From Lunatimonas salinarum (GTDB taxonomy: Bacteria; Bacteroidota; Bacteroidia; Cytophagales; Cyclobacteriaceae), in the NCBI RefSeq assembly GCF_017811155.1, contig NZ_JACVCV010000011.1:148217-212216 (forward strand): a stretch of DNA of 64,000 bases, read 5' to 3'. This document shows positions 32,417 to 40,078 of this stretch, one piece after another. The stretch's first letter is position 1. Every line of letters begins with the position of its first letter. Made by a program: the position numbers and the translations under genes. Below the pieces are notes generated by a model. The model was given only the letters and a program-made list of their open reading frames with translations. It searched no databases and was not told the DNA's origin.

Positions 32417-34840
32417 TTATTTTCTTATCCCTCTTTTATGCGCCATATAGTTGGTTGCCAGCGTAGTAAACACCACCACCGAAATGCTGCTTAAGGGCAT
32501 CAATACGGCGCAAAAAACCGGACTTACCAGGCCTTGTACCGCAAAGGATATCCCTACGACGTTGTAGGCAAAGGATAGCCCAAAACTTGCTTTCACAATG
32601 CGCCTACTTACCTCTGCAAAGCCCAGGTAATCGGGCAATTTCGTTATCGCATCCGCATCCATTATCCCATCACTGGCCGGAGTAAATCCGGTCGCCTTTG
32701 CGGTAAGTGCCACTCCTACATGTGCCTCCTTCAATGCTCCTGCGTCGTTTAGCCCATCTCCCACCATCAGTGCCTTGCGCCCCTGTGTATTCAGTGTGCG
32801 GATATAGCTTAACTTCTGTGCCGGACTTTGACCAAAATTCATCACCACGCTATCACCAAATACTCGTTGCAGATTTTCACGCTCATGGTCTTGGTCGCCA
32901 GACAGGATGTGAATCTCCTTATGTCTTCGCAATTCCCGCACGGCTTCTTCAATTCCGTCCCGGAGTCCACTCTTTATACGAAATACACCCAACCGTTGTC
33001 CCTCTACAGCCAGAAAGACTTGATTCCCCTCCAGTACCGACGTCGTTTCTACCCCACAAAACTCCGCGGATCCCAGCCGAAACTCCTGTTCGGCATAGAC
33101 GCCTCGAAGTCCCTTGCCCTTCAGTTCTTCTACATTGGCGACTATTGCTTCCTCTACCCCGTCCAACCATGCGTAGATACGGTTGCTGAGCGGGTGAATA
33201 GACCTTGCTACCATAGACTTCAAAATAGCCTTGGTATTGGTGGTAAGCGGCTCTCCTTCATAGCAAATACTCGCCCTTGCTGGATCGGTAAGTGTCCCTG
33301 TTTTGTCAAACACTACGGTATCAACCGCAGCCATGCGTTCGATGACCTGGGCATTCTTTAAATAAAACTTACCGGCACCAAAAATCCGCAGGGTGTTGCC
33401 CAAGGTAAAAGGTGTGGACATAGCCAAGGCACAGGGACAGGCAATGATCAGCACCGATGTAAATACCTTTATTCCAAAAGCCATATCGCTGATACCCCAA
33501 TAGGCCAAACCCACAAAGGCTATCGCTAAAATCGTAAAGGTAAACTTACCACTGATTCGGTTGGCAAGAGTCTCTAGGGAGTAAGACTCTTCTTTCTCAA
33601 AGGCCTTGTTATTCCAAAGATCGGTAAGGTAGCCTTGAGACGGCGATTTTTGGACGGTCATCGTGATGGCAGAACCCTTTTGCCTACCTCCTGCGTAAAG
33701 CAATTCACCTGGACGTTTTACAATAGGCACTTCTTCTCCCGTTACAAAGCTGTAGTCTATATAGGCCTCCCCCTCTATCAGGATACAGTCAGCCGGTATA
33801 AGTTCTTCGTGGCGCACACGGATTCGGTCTCCTACTTTCAGCTTGGTAAGTGGAATCACTTCCTCCCTTTCCTGCAATAACCGGGTAACAGCAATCGGGA
33901 AATAAGATTTATAGTCCCGGTCGAAGGACAGCGTATCGTAGGTCTTTTGCTGATACAATTTCCCCAATAGCAGAAAAAACATCAATCCACCCAAGGTATC
34001 CAAGTACCCTTCGTTTCCAGAAATAAAAATTTCATAAAGGCTAAAGAAAAAGAGCGCAATGATGCCCAAAACGATGGGAACATCCATGTTTATCACGCGG
34101 TTTTTCAATGCGTACCATGCAGAACGGTAGTAATCTGAGGCCGAATAGAAAAATACCGGAAGTGCCAGAATTACGTTCAAGTAGTTGAACAGGCCCCTAA
34201 AGCCTTCTCCCAAAAGCTCTGCTTCCGAAAAATACTCCGGCAAACTAAAAAACATCATGTTCCCGAAACAGAACCCTGCTACGGCTAACTTGTACACCAG
34301 CTTTCGGTCAATGGCCCGCCCTTCCTTCTTTTCGATATCTGAAAGGTTGATGCTGGGTTCGTATCCAATACGTGAAAGCAACAACACCAAGTCCCTCAAT
34401 GTAATTTTATCGTGACGAAACTTGATCTGAACCTTCTTTCGAAGAAAATCTACCCTTCCGGAGACCACTCCCCCGTCTAGCTTATGCAGATTTTCCAATA
34501 GCCATATGCAAGAAGCGCAATGAATCAATGGCACAAAAAAGGTTACGTGACTTTCTTGGTCATTTTGAAAGTCCAACAACTTACGATTTACCTCCGCATC
34601 ATTCAAATAGTCGAATCGATCGTCCCTTCGCTGCACCTGCCGCTGCGATCCGCCAGGGGCTGTCTCAAGTTCATAGTAGTTGCACAGGTTGTTTTCATTA
34701 AGCACCTCGTACACCAGACGACATCCGGTACAACAAAAATCCTTGTCATCGTACTGTACCAGTTCATCCTTACAGGATTCTCCACAGTGGTAGCAGGTCT
34801 TGATGGAATCAGCGGTATCTATTTTGGCCTTTTGTGACAT
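32417..34840 (-). CDS. ccoI: Copper-translocating P-type ATPase CcoI/FixI
   Basis: 807 residues. The N-terminus has a metal-binding CYHCGESC...FCCTGC region, typical of the FixI group, then an HMA domain with IHCASCIWLLENL. Eight membrane helices, the transmembrane CPC motif (IIACPCALAMSTP), actuator TGEE (FVTGEEVPIV), phosphorylation site DKTGTLTD, SIHPLSNRI, and MVGDGLNDAGALKEAHVGVAL are all present. It exports copper to the periplasm for cbb3 assembly rather than for resistance. It is the first gene of the operon; an FNR-type box lies 36 nt before the start. Confidence 0.95.
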   Translation of the reverse strand: MSQKAKIDTADSIKTCYHCGESCKDELVQYDDKDFCCTGCRLVYEVLNENNLCNYYELETAPGGSQRQVQRRDDRFDYLNDAEVNRKLLDFQNDQESHVTFFVPLIHCASCIWLLENLHKLDGGVVSGRVDFLRKKVQIKFRHDKITLRDLVLLLSRIGYEPSINLSDIEKKEGRAIDRKLVYKLAVAGFCFGNMMFFSLPEYFSEAELLGEGFRGLFNYLNVILALPVFFYSASDYYRSAWYALKNRVINMDVPIVLGIIALFFFSLYEIFISGNEGYLDTLGGLMFFLLLGKLYQQKTYDTLSFDRDYKSYFPIAVTRLLQEREEVIPLTKLKVGDRIRVRHEELIPADCILIEGEAYIDYSFVTGEEVPIVKRPGELLYAGGRQKGSAITMTVQKSPSQGYLTDLWNNKAFEKEESYSLETLANRISGKFTFTILAIAFVGLAYWGISDMAFGIKVFTSVLIIACPCALAMSTPFTLGNTLRIFGAGKFYLKNAQVIERMAAVDTVVFDKTGTLTDPARASICYEGEPLTTNTKAILKSMVARSIHPLSNRIYAWLDGVEEAIVANVEELKGKGLRGVYAEQEFRLGSAEFCGVETTSVLEGNQVFLAVEGQRLGVFRIKSGLRDGIEEAVRELRRHKEIHILSGDQDHERENLQRVFGDSVVMNFGQSPAQKLSYIRTLNTQGRKALMVGDGLNDAGALKEAHVGVALTAKATGFTPASDGIMDADAITKLPDYLGFAEVSRRIVKASFGLSFAYNVVGISFAVQGLVSPVFCAVLMPLSSISVVVFTTLATNYMAHKRGIRK

Positions 34841-34847
34841 ATATCAG

Positions 34848-34855
34848 CAATTTAA
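34848..34855 (-). promoter_or_regulatory. Possible -7-like element of the cco operon
   Basis: TTAAATTG on the minus strand is a weak match to TAnnTTTG 7 nt before the ccoI start. It would place the FNR box centre near -40. Confidence 0.3.
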
Positions 34856-34876
34856 CCAAGTATGGCAAGGAAAAAC

Positions 34877-34890
34877 ATGACAAAAATCAT
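34877..34890 (-). promoter_or_regulatory. FNR-type box upstream of the cco operon
   Basis: ATGAC-AAAA-ATCAT, form TGAY-N4-RTCA, centred about 43 nt before the ccoI ATG and about 40 nt before the predicted transcript start, which is the class II activator position. Confidence 0.65.
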
Positions 34891-34902
34891 ATTACCAACT
34901 AT

Positions 34903-35538
34903 TTAGGGTGCTAAATAAAAAGAAAGCCTATCGTACCACATCCCCCCTCGGTAAAAATGAAAAAGAACCTTTGCCAAATCGGTCTGATAGCTTTTGGTCG
35001 TTACCAGCAGCGTACATTCGTGTTTGACCGCATAGGACCAGAAATCGCCAATACGGCAAAAGTTGAACTTTATAAAGGATGCCTCCGCGGTACTTTGAAC
35101 CACATGCTGTATAATTTCCTGCTCTTCTCTCATCTTGGATTTCGGAATAAAGCTGGGCGAAATAATGGTCGCCCTGCTGTGTTTAATGGTATTGGAAAAA
35201 AAGCTGAGGAAATTCTTGATCAATCGAGCGGAAGAAGGTGTTCCGTCGTAATGAAACAAAAGTCGGTCAAAAACCAACTCTTTGTCATATAATAGTACGG
35301 GGACATGGCAGGGCTCATTTTCAATTGCCCTTGGTAAATCCAATCCGTGAAGCCAATCCAATACTGCAGGCAAATGGGCCAGAAAGAGGCTGGGTGCCGT
35401 CTTATCTCCCATCTCTACCTTTCCAAAGCCAAGCTCCAGCCATTTTTCAAAACCTTCGGGAACCTTCTTTCCATAAAATGTCTGAAGAATTTCCTCCGGT
35501 ACGGCAAAGTTTTCTGCGGGTATAGCTCTGGCTTGCAT
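34903..35538 (-). CDS. Usp-like protein in the low-oxygen block
   Basis: 211 residues without a signal peptide. The sequence is not a textbook universal stress protein, but VFDRLLFHYDGTPSSARLIKNFLSFF in the middle looks like the start of a UspA domain (beta strand, then D-G-T/S-P-S-S). The N-terminal ~80 residues contain no known motif and the C-terminal LLVTTKSYQTDLAKVLFHFYRGGMWYDRLSFYLAP does not carry the usual G-2x-G-9x-G-S/T nucleotide motif. Function unknown. It lies just upstream of the cco operon on the same strand, behind a perfect FNR-type palindrome and a consensus -7 element, so it is likely induced with the oxidase. Confidence 0.5.
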   Translation of the reverse strand: MQARAIPAENFAVPEEILQTFYGKKVPEGFEKWLELGFGKVEMGDKTAPSLFLAHLPAVLDWLHGLDLPRAIENEPCHVPVLLYDKELVFDRLLFHYDGTPSSARLIKNFLSFFSNTIKHSRATIISPSFIPKSKMREEQEIIQHVVQSTAEASFIKFNFCRIGDFWSYAVKHECTLLVTTKSYQTDLAKVLFHFYRGGMWYDRLSFYLAP

Positions 35539-35555
35539 ATCCTATTTTTTTTCTA

Positions 35556-35563
35556 CAAATCTA
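35556..35563 (-). promoter_or_regulatory. -7 element of the Usp-like gene
   Basis: TAGATTTG on the minus strand, a full TAnnTTTG match 17 nt before the ATG. It puts the FNR box centre at about -62. Confidence 0.55.
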
Positions 35564-35607
35564 GGGGTGCAATTTATTCTCTTATGTGATATTAGAGGGA
35601 TCAAAAC

Positions 35608-35621
35608 ATGACTTTCGTCAT
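35608..35621 (-). promoter_or_regulatory. FNR-type box upstream of the Usp-like gene
   Basis: ATGAC-TTTC-GTCAT, a perfect palindrome of the TGAY-N4-RTCA type, 69 nt before the start codon. The plus-strand DUF1080 gene begins 120 nt on the other side and could share it. Confidence 0.65.
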
Positions 35622-35741
35622 CTTACTCTATCCGAGACCAACCTTTCGCCCACAAATCGCCCGGTTAAAAACTATCGGTTATCGGAAGGATTGACTGAAA
35701 AATCCGGCCTTTTTCGTTAATTTGTCGTAAAAAACAAGCAT

Positions 35742-36443
35742 ATGCATATACCTATATCCCTTGCCCTGATCTTGATGTTCGTATCAGCATCCACCCATCA
35801 TCTTACCGCGCAAACGATCTCATTATTCAATGGGAAAGACCTTCAAGGTTGGCATATCGACGTACCCGACCTCGACGACGATCCTGACGGCATCGTTCCC
35901 TTTATTGTTAGGGATAAGAAATTGGTTTCACTTGGAACCCCTCAGGGCCACTTGATTACAGACAAAACCTATAAAAACTACCGTATCGAGGCAACGTATC
36001 GGTTCCCTGCAAAACCGGGAAATTGCGGTATACTTGTTCACGCCTCTACGCCAAGATCTCTGTACAAAATGTTTCCAAAATCGATTGAAGTGCAGATGAT
36101 GCATGAAAACGCAGGAGACTTTTGGTGCATTATGGAAAACATCGACGTACCTGATATGGAAGCGCGGCGTGGACCGAAGGAAAAGTGGGGCGTGATAGAA
36201 GGGCAAAACAGGCGAATCCTAAACCTCACCGATGGATCTGAAAAACCACTGGGAAAATGGAACAAAATGATTATCGAATGCCTGGGGACTGAAGTGAAAG
36301 TGTGGTTAAACGGTGAGCTGGTCAACCATGGATTTAATGCAACTGCTAGCGAGGGACAAATTGCTGTACAGGCAGAAGGGGCGGAGGTAGAGTTTAAAAA
36401 ACTCGCCCTGACACCCATCACCCGACTTAGCGAAAATCCCTGA
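35742..36443 (+). CDS. Exported DUF1080 (3-keto-disaccharide hydrolase-like) protein
   Basis: 233 residues with a signal peptide (MHIPISLALILMFVSASTHHLTA, then QTISLFNGKDLQGWHI). DUF1080 proteins are concanavalin-like beta sandwiches; this one shows the typical LFNGKDLQGW, RIEATYRFPAKPGNCGILVHASTPR, MFPKSIEVQMMHENAGDFWCI, and WNKMIIECLGTEVKVWLNGELVN. Members act on 3-keto-glycosides or serve as lectin-like domains. It is a single gene, convergent with the fnr-like gene (5 nt between stops). Confidence 0.9.
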   Translation: MHIPISLALILMFVSASTHHLTAQTISLFNGKDLQGWHIDVPDLDDDPDGIVPFIVRDKKLVSLGTPQGHLITDKTYKNYRIEATYRFPAKPGNCGILVHASTPRSLYKMFPKSIEVQMMHENAGDFWCIMENIDVPDMEARRGPKEKWGVIEGQNRRILNLTDGSEKPLGKWNKMIIECLGTEVKVWLNGELVNHGFNATASEGQIAVQAEGAEVEFKKLALTPITRLSENP

Positions 36444-36448
36444 CTACT

Positions 36449-37162
36449 TCAGCCATAAAAATCAGACAACCTAGCCAGCCCCTTTTTATCCAGTATGATA
36501 ATCTTCTTACCCTGAAAGTCAATCAATTCGTCCTTTTTGAATTCGGACAATAGCCGAATGACCGTCTCGGTAGCCGTACCGACTAGGCCGGCTATTTCTT
36601 CCCTAGTCAACACAATGTCGATTCGTTGGCTTTCAGCACCATCAACCCCGTAAGAGTCACCTAACTTCAGCAGGGTCATGGCCAATCGCTCACGGATGGT
36701 TTTTTGAGTGGCATCGGTCAGCCTACCCTCCATTACGCCAAGGTCTCGGCAAAGGGCTTGGGTAATTCGTCGATGAAATTCTACATCCTCGGACAAGACA
36801 TTGAGGAACGTTTCTTTAGGTACAAAACAGATTTGTGCATCTTCCACTATAGTCGCTGTAGTAGAATACATATCCTCACCGATTAACGAGGTGTATCCAA
36901 CAAAATCTCCCTTCTGGGCAAGACGTATGATCTGTTCCTTTCCGTTGGAGGCTGTTTTGAATATCTTTACCACACCGTTATTTACACAGAACACACCCAG
37001 CGGTTTGGTTCCTTCGTAGTATAAAATCTGACCTTTCTTGTGAGAAATAAAATTCTTGGCATCCGAAAGGCTGCATAAATGTTCATCCGATAATCCTGCA
37101 AACATGGAAAACTTCCTACTTAAGCAAAGTTCACAGGGAACGTTTTTCGTTTTAACTGTCAT
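36449..37162 (-). CDS. Crp/Fnr family regulator, FNR-like
   Basis: 237 residues: a cyclic-nucleotide-binding-like beta roll, a dimer helix, and a C-terminal HTH with TREEIAGLVGTATETVIRLLSEFKK. In a gap-free register with E. coli FNR (offset 10), Cys10, Cys13 and Cys112 fall on ligands Cys20, Cys23 and Cys122, but the position of Cys29 is Ser19 (Cys30 or Cys59 could substitute). Recognition-helix residues Glu199 and Arg203 match Glu209 and Arg213; Ser212 is Ile202. It is therefore probably an oxygen- or redox-responsive regulator of the TGAY-N4-RTCA boxes found here, including one over its own promoter. The Fe-S content is inferred. Confidence 0.85.
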   Translation of the reverse strand: MTVKTKNVPCELCLSRKFSMFAGLSDEHLCSLSDAKNFISHKKGQILYYEGTKPLGVFCVNNGVVKIFKTASNGKEQIIRLAQKGDFVGYTSLIGEDMYSTTATIVEDAQICFVPKETFLNVLSEDVEFHRRITQALCRDLGVMEGRLTDATQKTIRERLAMTLLKLGDSYGVDGAESQRIDIVLTREEIAGLVGTATETVIRLLSEFKKDELIDFQGKKIIILDKKGLARLSDFYG

Positions 37163-37190
37163 TACTGGTTTACTCTCGCGTTGGAATGGC

Positions 37191-37198
37191 TAAATATA
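37191..37198 (-). promoter_or_regulatory. -7-like element of the fnr-like gene
   Basis: TATATTTA on the minus strand differs from TAnnTTTG in the last base; the start of transcription would be near 37187, 25 nt before the ATG. Confidence 0.35.
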
Positions 37199-37207
37199 CC
37201 AAAATCT

Positions 37208-37221
37208 ATGATCAAAATCAT
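37208..37221 (-). promoter_or_regulatory. FNR-type box at the fnr-like promoter
   Basis: ATGAT-CAAA-ATCAT, a perfect TGAT-N4-ATCA palindrome, overlapped by a second perfect 16-bp palindrome (CAAAATCATGATTTTG, 37213-37228). Its centre is near -28 from the predicted start, where binding would block the polymerase: autorepression. Confidence 0.65.
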
Positions 37222-37254
37222 GATTTTGTATGCAATTTTAGCGCTGGATATCAC

Positions 37255-37725
37255 TTATTCATCAAATTTCGGAAAAGACTTCATGGGAACATAGTTTTGT
37301 AGTTGCATGGAATAAGCCAAAACAACGTGCTTTAGTCCATTCGATACCGCAATATACCTAGCCCGCAGCCGCTGATTATACACGAATACCTGTTCTAGTG
37401 TTCGTTGGGACAATACTACTTCTGGCGCTTTGCATTCGATGATCAGAAAAGGCTTTCCATTCCGATCCATAACCATAATATCCAACCGTTTCGCAAGGTT
37501 ATTGTAAGAAAGTCCCCTTTCCAGCACAAACAGGCTTTTCGGATAGTGCATAAACACGATCAAATAATGAATCAAGTGCTGCCTTACCCACTCTTCCGGG
37601 GTTAGAACCAGTTCCTTTTTCCGAATAGGATCATACACATACTGCTTCCCTCCCATCTCAAAAATCGATAGGTCGGCCGTAGGAAGATTTAATTCTGGAA
37701 ACGATGATTCTGGCAAAAAGGACAT
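37255..37725 (-). CDS. Stand-alone HsdR N-terminal-like nuclease protein
   Basis: 156 residues from ATG 37725, chosen over an ATG 21 nt earlier because a -7-like GATATTTG ends 4 nt before it. The family is the 'type I restriction enzyme R protein N-terminal' domain. The nuclease core reads LAKRLDIMVMDRNGKPFLIIECKAPEV, a classic PD-(D/E)xK arrangement: Asp, then E-x-K (Glu/Lys in IIECKAP). No helicase or methylase gene is adjacent and a full HsdR is far longer, so this is an orphan domain. In Bacteroidota it is widespread and conserved, perhaps as a housekeeping DNA-processing enzyme. It lies 16 nt from the HhH gene upstream of it. Confidence 0.85.
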   Translation of the reverse strand: MSFLPESSFPELNLPTADLSIFEMGGKQYVYDPIRKKELVLTPEEWVRQHLIHYLIVFMHYPKSLFVLERGLSYNNLAKRLDIMVMDRNGKPFLIIECKAPEVVLSQRTLEQVFVYNQRLRARYIAVSNGLKHVVLAYSMQLQNYVPMKSFPKFDE

Positions 37726-37761
37726 ACCGCAAATATCCAACCGCAAACCGAAAAATAAAAA

Positions 37762-38484
37762 TTAAAACGCCATATAGGGAATGAGTCGGTTCACCCATTC
37801 CTCGGTAAAAATTTTGATATTCAAAAGATCCTCCGGCCTGGAAAAAGGACCATGCTGATTTCGGTACGCATAGATTACCTTGGCTTCACTGTTTCCGATG
37901 TAAGGATGCCGCGCAAGCTCCCTAGCTGTCAATTCGTTCATGGCAAGTTTTTCCCGAACTAATGGAGTAAATGGAAACATTTCGTATATCTTGACTGCCA
38001 ACTCTTCGGTGACTCCATACACCTCCAACAGCTGACCGGCATCGTAAAAGCCACCCAAGCGATCCCTATATTTTATAATTCGGGAGGAAATAACAGGGCC
38101 CACTCCGGAAACTGCCTGCAAAAGGATAGAGTCGGCTTGATGAAACGCTACCACGTTTAAGGCTGGTGCCGGTGGTTTGGTAAATTGCCGCTTTGTGGTC
38201 TTGGAGGTGTCTTGTGAAAATGAGGTATTTACTGCTTCACGGGTAGCGAATTCGCCAATGACCGCAATGGCTTCGGAATCCTGTTCCAGCCTATCGGCAA
38301 TGGCCTGTGCCTCGGCAACGTAACTTGCATACCGATTCTTCTCCGCATGCTGAAAAATTTTAGCTAAGATGCCCGGCACAAAATATAAAGTGACAAGAAC
38401 CGGAAAGACCAAAAAAAAACCTCTGGATTCCCTTCTTGAAAAGCCAAAATACATCCTTAGAAAGCGAAATACGGCTCGTTTCAT
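37762..38484 (-). CDS. Membrane-anchored helix-hairpin-helix (ComEA-like) protein
   Basis: 240 residues. One N-terminal membrane helix (GFFLVFPVLVTLYFVPGILAKIF) is followed by a low-complexity linker, then at least two HhH repeats: ADSILLQAVSGVGPVISSRIIKYRDRLGGFYDAGQLLEVYGVTEEL and ARHPYIGNSEAKVIYAYRNQHGPFSRPEDLLNIKIFTEEWVNRLIPYM. The repeats bind DNA backbone non-specifically in ComEA, which pulls DNA into the periplasm. A DNA-uptake role is possible but unproven. It is divergent from hemA and precedes the orphan HsdR-N gene in the same direction. Confidence 0.85.
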   Translation of the reverse strand: MKRAVFRFLRMYFGFSRRESRGFFLVFPVLVTLYFVPGILAKIFQHAEKNRYASYVAEAQAIADRLEQDSEAIAVIGEFATREAVNTSFSQDTSKTTKRQFTKPPAPALNVVAFHQADSILLQAVSGVGPVISSRIIKYRDRLGGFYDAGQLLEVYGVTEELAVKIYEMFPFTPLVREKLAMNELTARELARHPYIGNSEAKVIYAYRNQHGPFSRPEDLLNIKIFTEEWVNRLIPYMAF

Positions 38485-38655
38485 GGTTAATGACCAAGAG
38501 TACGTCGAAATTTACATTGTAGGGAATTTTTTTACAACATTTAGCCTTATATTTCCTACACATGAAGGAAAAAAAATAATCGAGGCAAATTATTTAGACG
38601 CCTTCTAAATTAGAGTACCGAAGCGGGATTAGTTTACTTCGTCCTAATTCTGTGA

Positions 38656-38663
38656 TAAATTTG
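38656..38663 (+). promoter_or_regulatory. -7 element of hemA (first copy)
   Basis: TAAATTTG, a full TAnnTTTG match, with TTTA at 38633-38636 as a -33-like element 19 nt upstream. It covers a GTG that might otherwise be taken as start and supports ATG 38685. Confidence 0.6.
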
Positions 38664-38684
38664 CCGATAAGATCAGTAGTCAGC

Positions 38685-39959
38685 ATGCAAAATAAGTTTC
38701 GAGCGTTAAGTTTATCCTATAAAAGTGCACCTGTAGAAACGAGAGAGCTTTTATCCCTTGATGAAAGTTCCTCAAGAGAATTGCTGGTTAAACTGAAGGA
38801 ATTCTTTAGTGTGACAGATACATTGATTTTGTCTACCTGTAACCGTACTGAGATTTATTATTCCCATGAACTGGATCTATCTATTGAGATCATCAAGTTA
38901 ATGGGGGTAGAACGAGGATTGGCCAATCCTGTTTCCTACTTGCAGTACTTTGAAATCTTCAACGACGATCAGGATGCCATTAATCACTTGTTTCGGGTGG
39001 CGATAGGATTGGAGGCGCAAGTGATCGGTGACATGCAAATTGCCAATCAGGTAAAACGTGCTTATCAAACCTCCGCCGATTTAGAAATGGCAGGACCATT
39101 TTTGCATCGATTAATGCACACGATCTTTTTTACCAACAAGCGGGTAGTGCAGGAAACTGCCTTTCGCGATGGCGCGGCATCCGTATCGTACGCTGCGGTT
39201 GAATTGATTGAAGAACTTACTTCCAATACACTTAATCCCCGCATTCTGCTGATTGGCTTGGGAGAAATTGGCGAAGATGTAGCCAAAAACATGGTGCATA
39301 TCCCATCTGCCGTGGTTACCGTTGCCAATCGCACATTTGATAAGGCGAGGGAACTCGGAGAGGAGTATGGATTTCAGGTGATTCCATTTGAGGATGTGTA
39401 CAAGGCCATAAACGAGGCAGATGTGGTGGTTTCTTCTATCATGAAGTCCGAACCCTTCATTACCAAAGGATTTGTACAGGGATTAGATATACAAAGCTAT
39501 AAGCTTTTTGTAGATCTTTCCGTCCCTAGAAGCATTGACACCTCCATAGAGGATGTACCTGGTGCTTTGCTTTATAATGTAGATAATATCAAAAGCAAAG
39601 CAAGTGAAACCCTTGAAAAACGTATAGCTTCCATTCCTACGGTAGAATCGATTATTTCAGAGAGCATCGCCGAATTTTATAATTGGAAAAAAGAAATGAT
39701 GGTTTCTCCCACCATCAATAAGTTAAAAAATGCGTTAGAGCAAATAAGGCAGGAAGAACTTGAACGACATTTAAAAAACGCTAATCCAAAGGAATTTGCC
39801 ATTATTGACAAAATCACCAAGAGCATGATGCAAAAGATCATTAAAATTCCGGTCGTTCAGCTGCGTGCCGCTTGTCAGCGAGACCAAGCGGAAAGTATGA
39901 TTGACTTGATCACCGATCTTTTTGACTTGGAAAAGACCGGCGAAAGGGAAAATCATTAG
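38685..39959 (+). CDS. hemA: Glutamyl-tRNA reductase (copy 1)
   Basis: 424 residues from ATG 38685. The first committed step of the C5 pathway to haem: reduces Glu-tRNA(Glu) to glutamate-1-semialdehyde with NADPH. The catalytic cysteine is in LILSTCNRTEIYY, the substrate pocket in GLEAQVIGDMQIANQVKRAYQ, the NADPH domain starts at RILLIGLGEIGEDVAKNM, and the C-terminal dimerisation helices end the protein. Length and motifs match the usual enzyme, so this looks like the housekeeping copy. A second, diverged copy lies 3 kb downstream on the other strand. Confidence 0.95.
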   Translation: MQNKFRALSLSYKSAPVETRELLSLDESSSRELLVKLKEFFSVTDTLILSTCNRTEIYYSHELDLSIEIIKLMGVERGLANPVSYLQYFEIFNDDQDAINHLFRVAIGLEAQVIGDMQIANQVKRAYQTSADLEMAGPFLHRLMHTIFFTNKRVVQETAFRDGAASVSYAAVELIEELTSNTLNPRILLIGLGEIGEDVAKNMVHIPSAVVTVANRTFDKARELGEEYGFQVIPFEDVYKAINEADVVVSSIMKSEPFITKGFVQGLDIQSYKLFVDLSVPRSIDTSIEDVPGALLYNVDNIKSKASETLEKRIASIPTVESIISESIAEFYNWKKEMMVSPTINKLKNALEQIRQEELERHLKNANPKEFAIIDKITKSMMQKIIKIPVVQLRAACQRDQAESMIDLITDLFDLEKTGERENH

Positions 39960-40078
39960 GCAAACCGCAATATCCTTCACCAATCAATTTTTTATTTTCT
40001 CAGGATACCTTAGGACGGTGGTTGAAAAGACAGATGAATTCTCTATTTTTACCCACCCTGACAAAGTGTCCTTAAATT

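Noticed and set aside
37255..37725. Restriction-modification system
   Set aside because: Only the HsdR N-terminal domain is present; no methylase or specificity gene.
38652..38684. GTG start 33 nt upstream of hemA ATG
   Set aside because: It overlaps the TAAATTTG element; ATG 38685 also aligns better with family N-termini.
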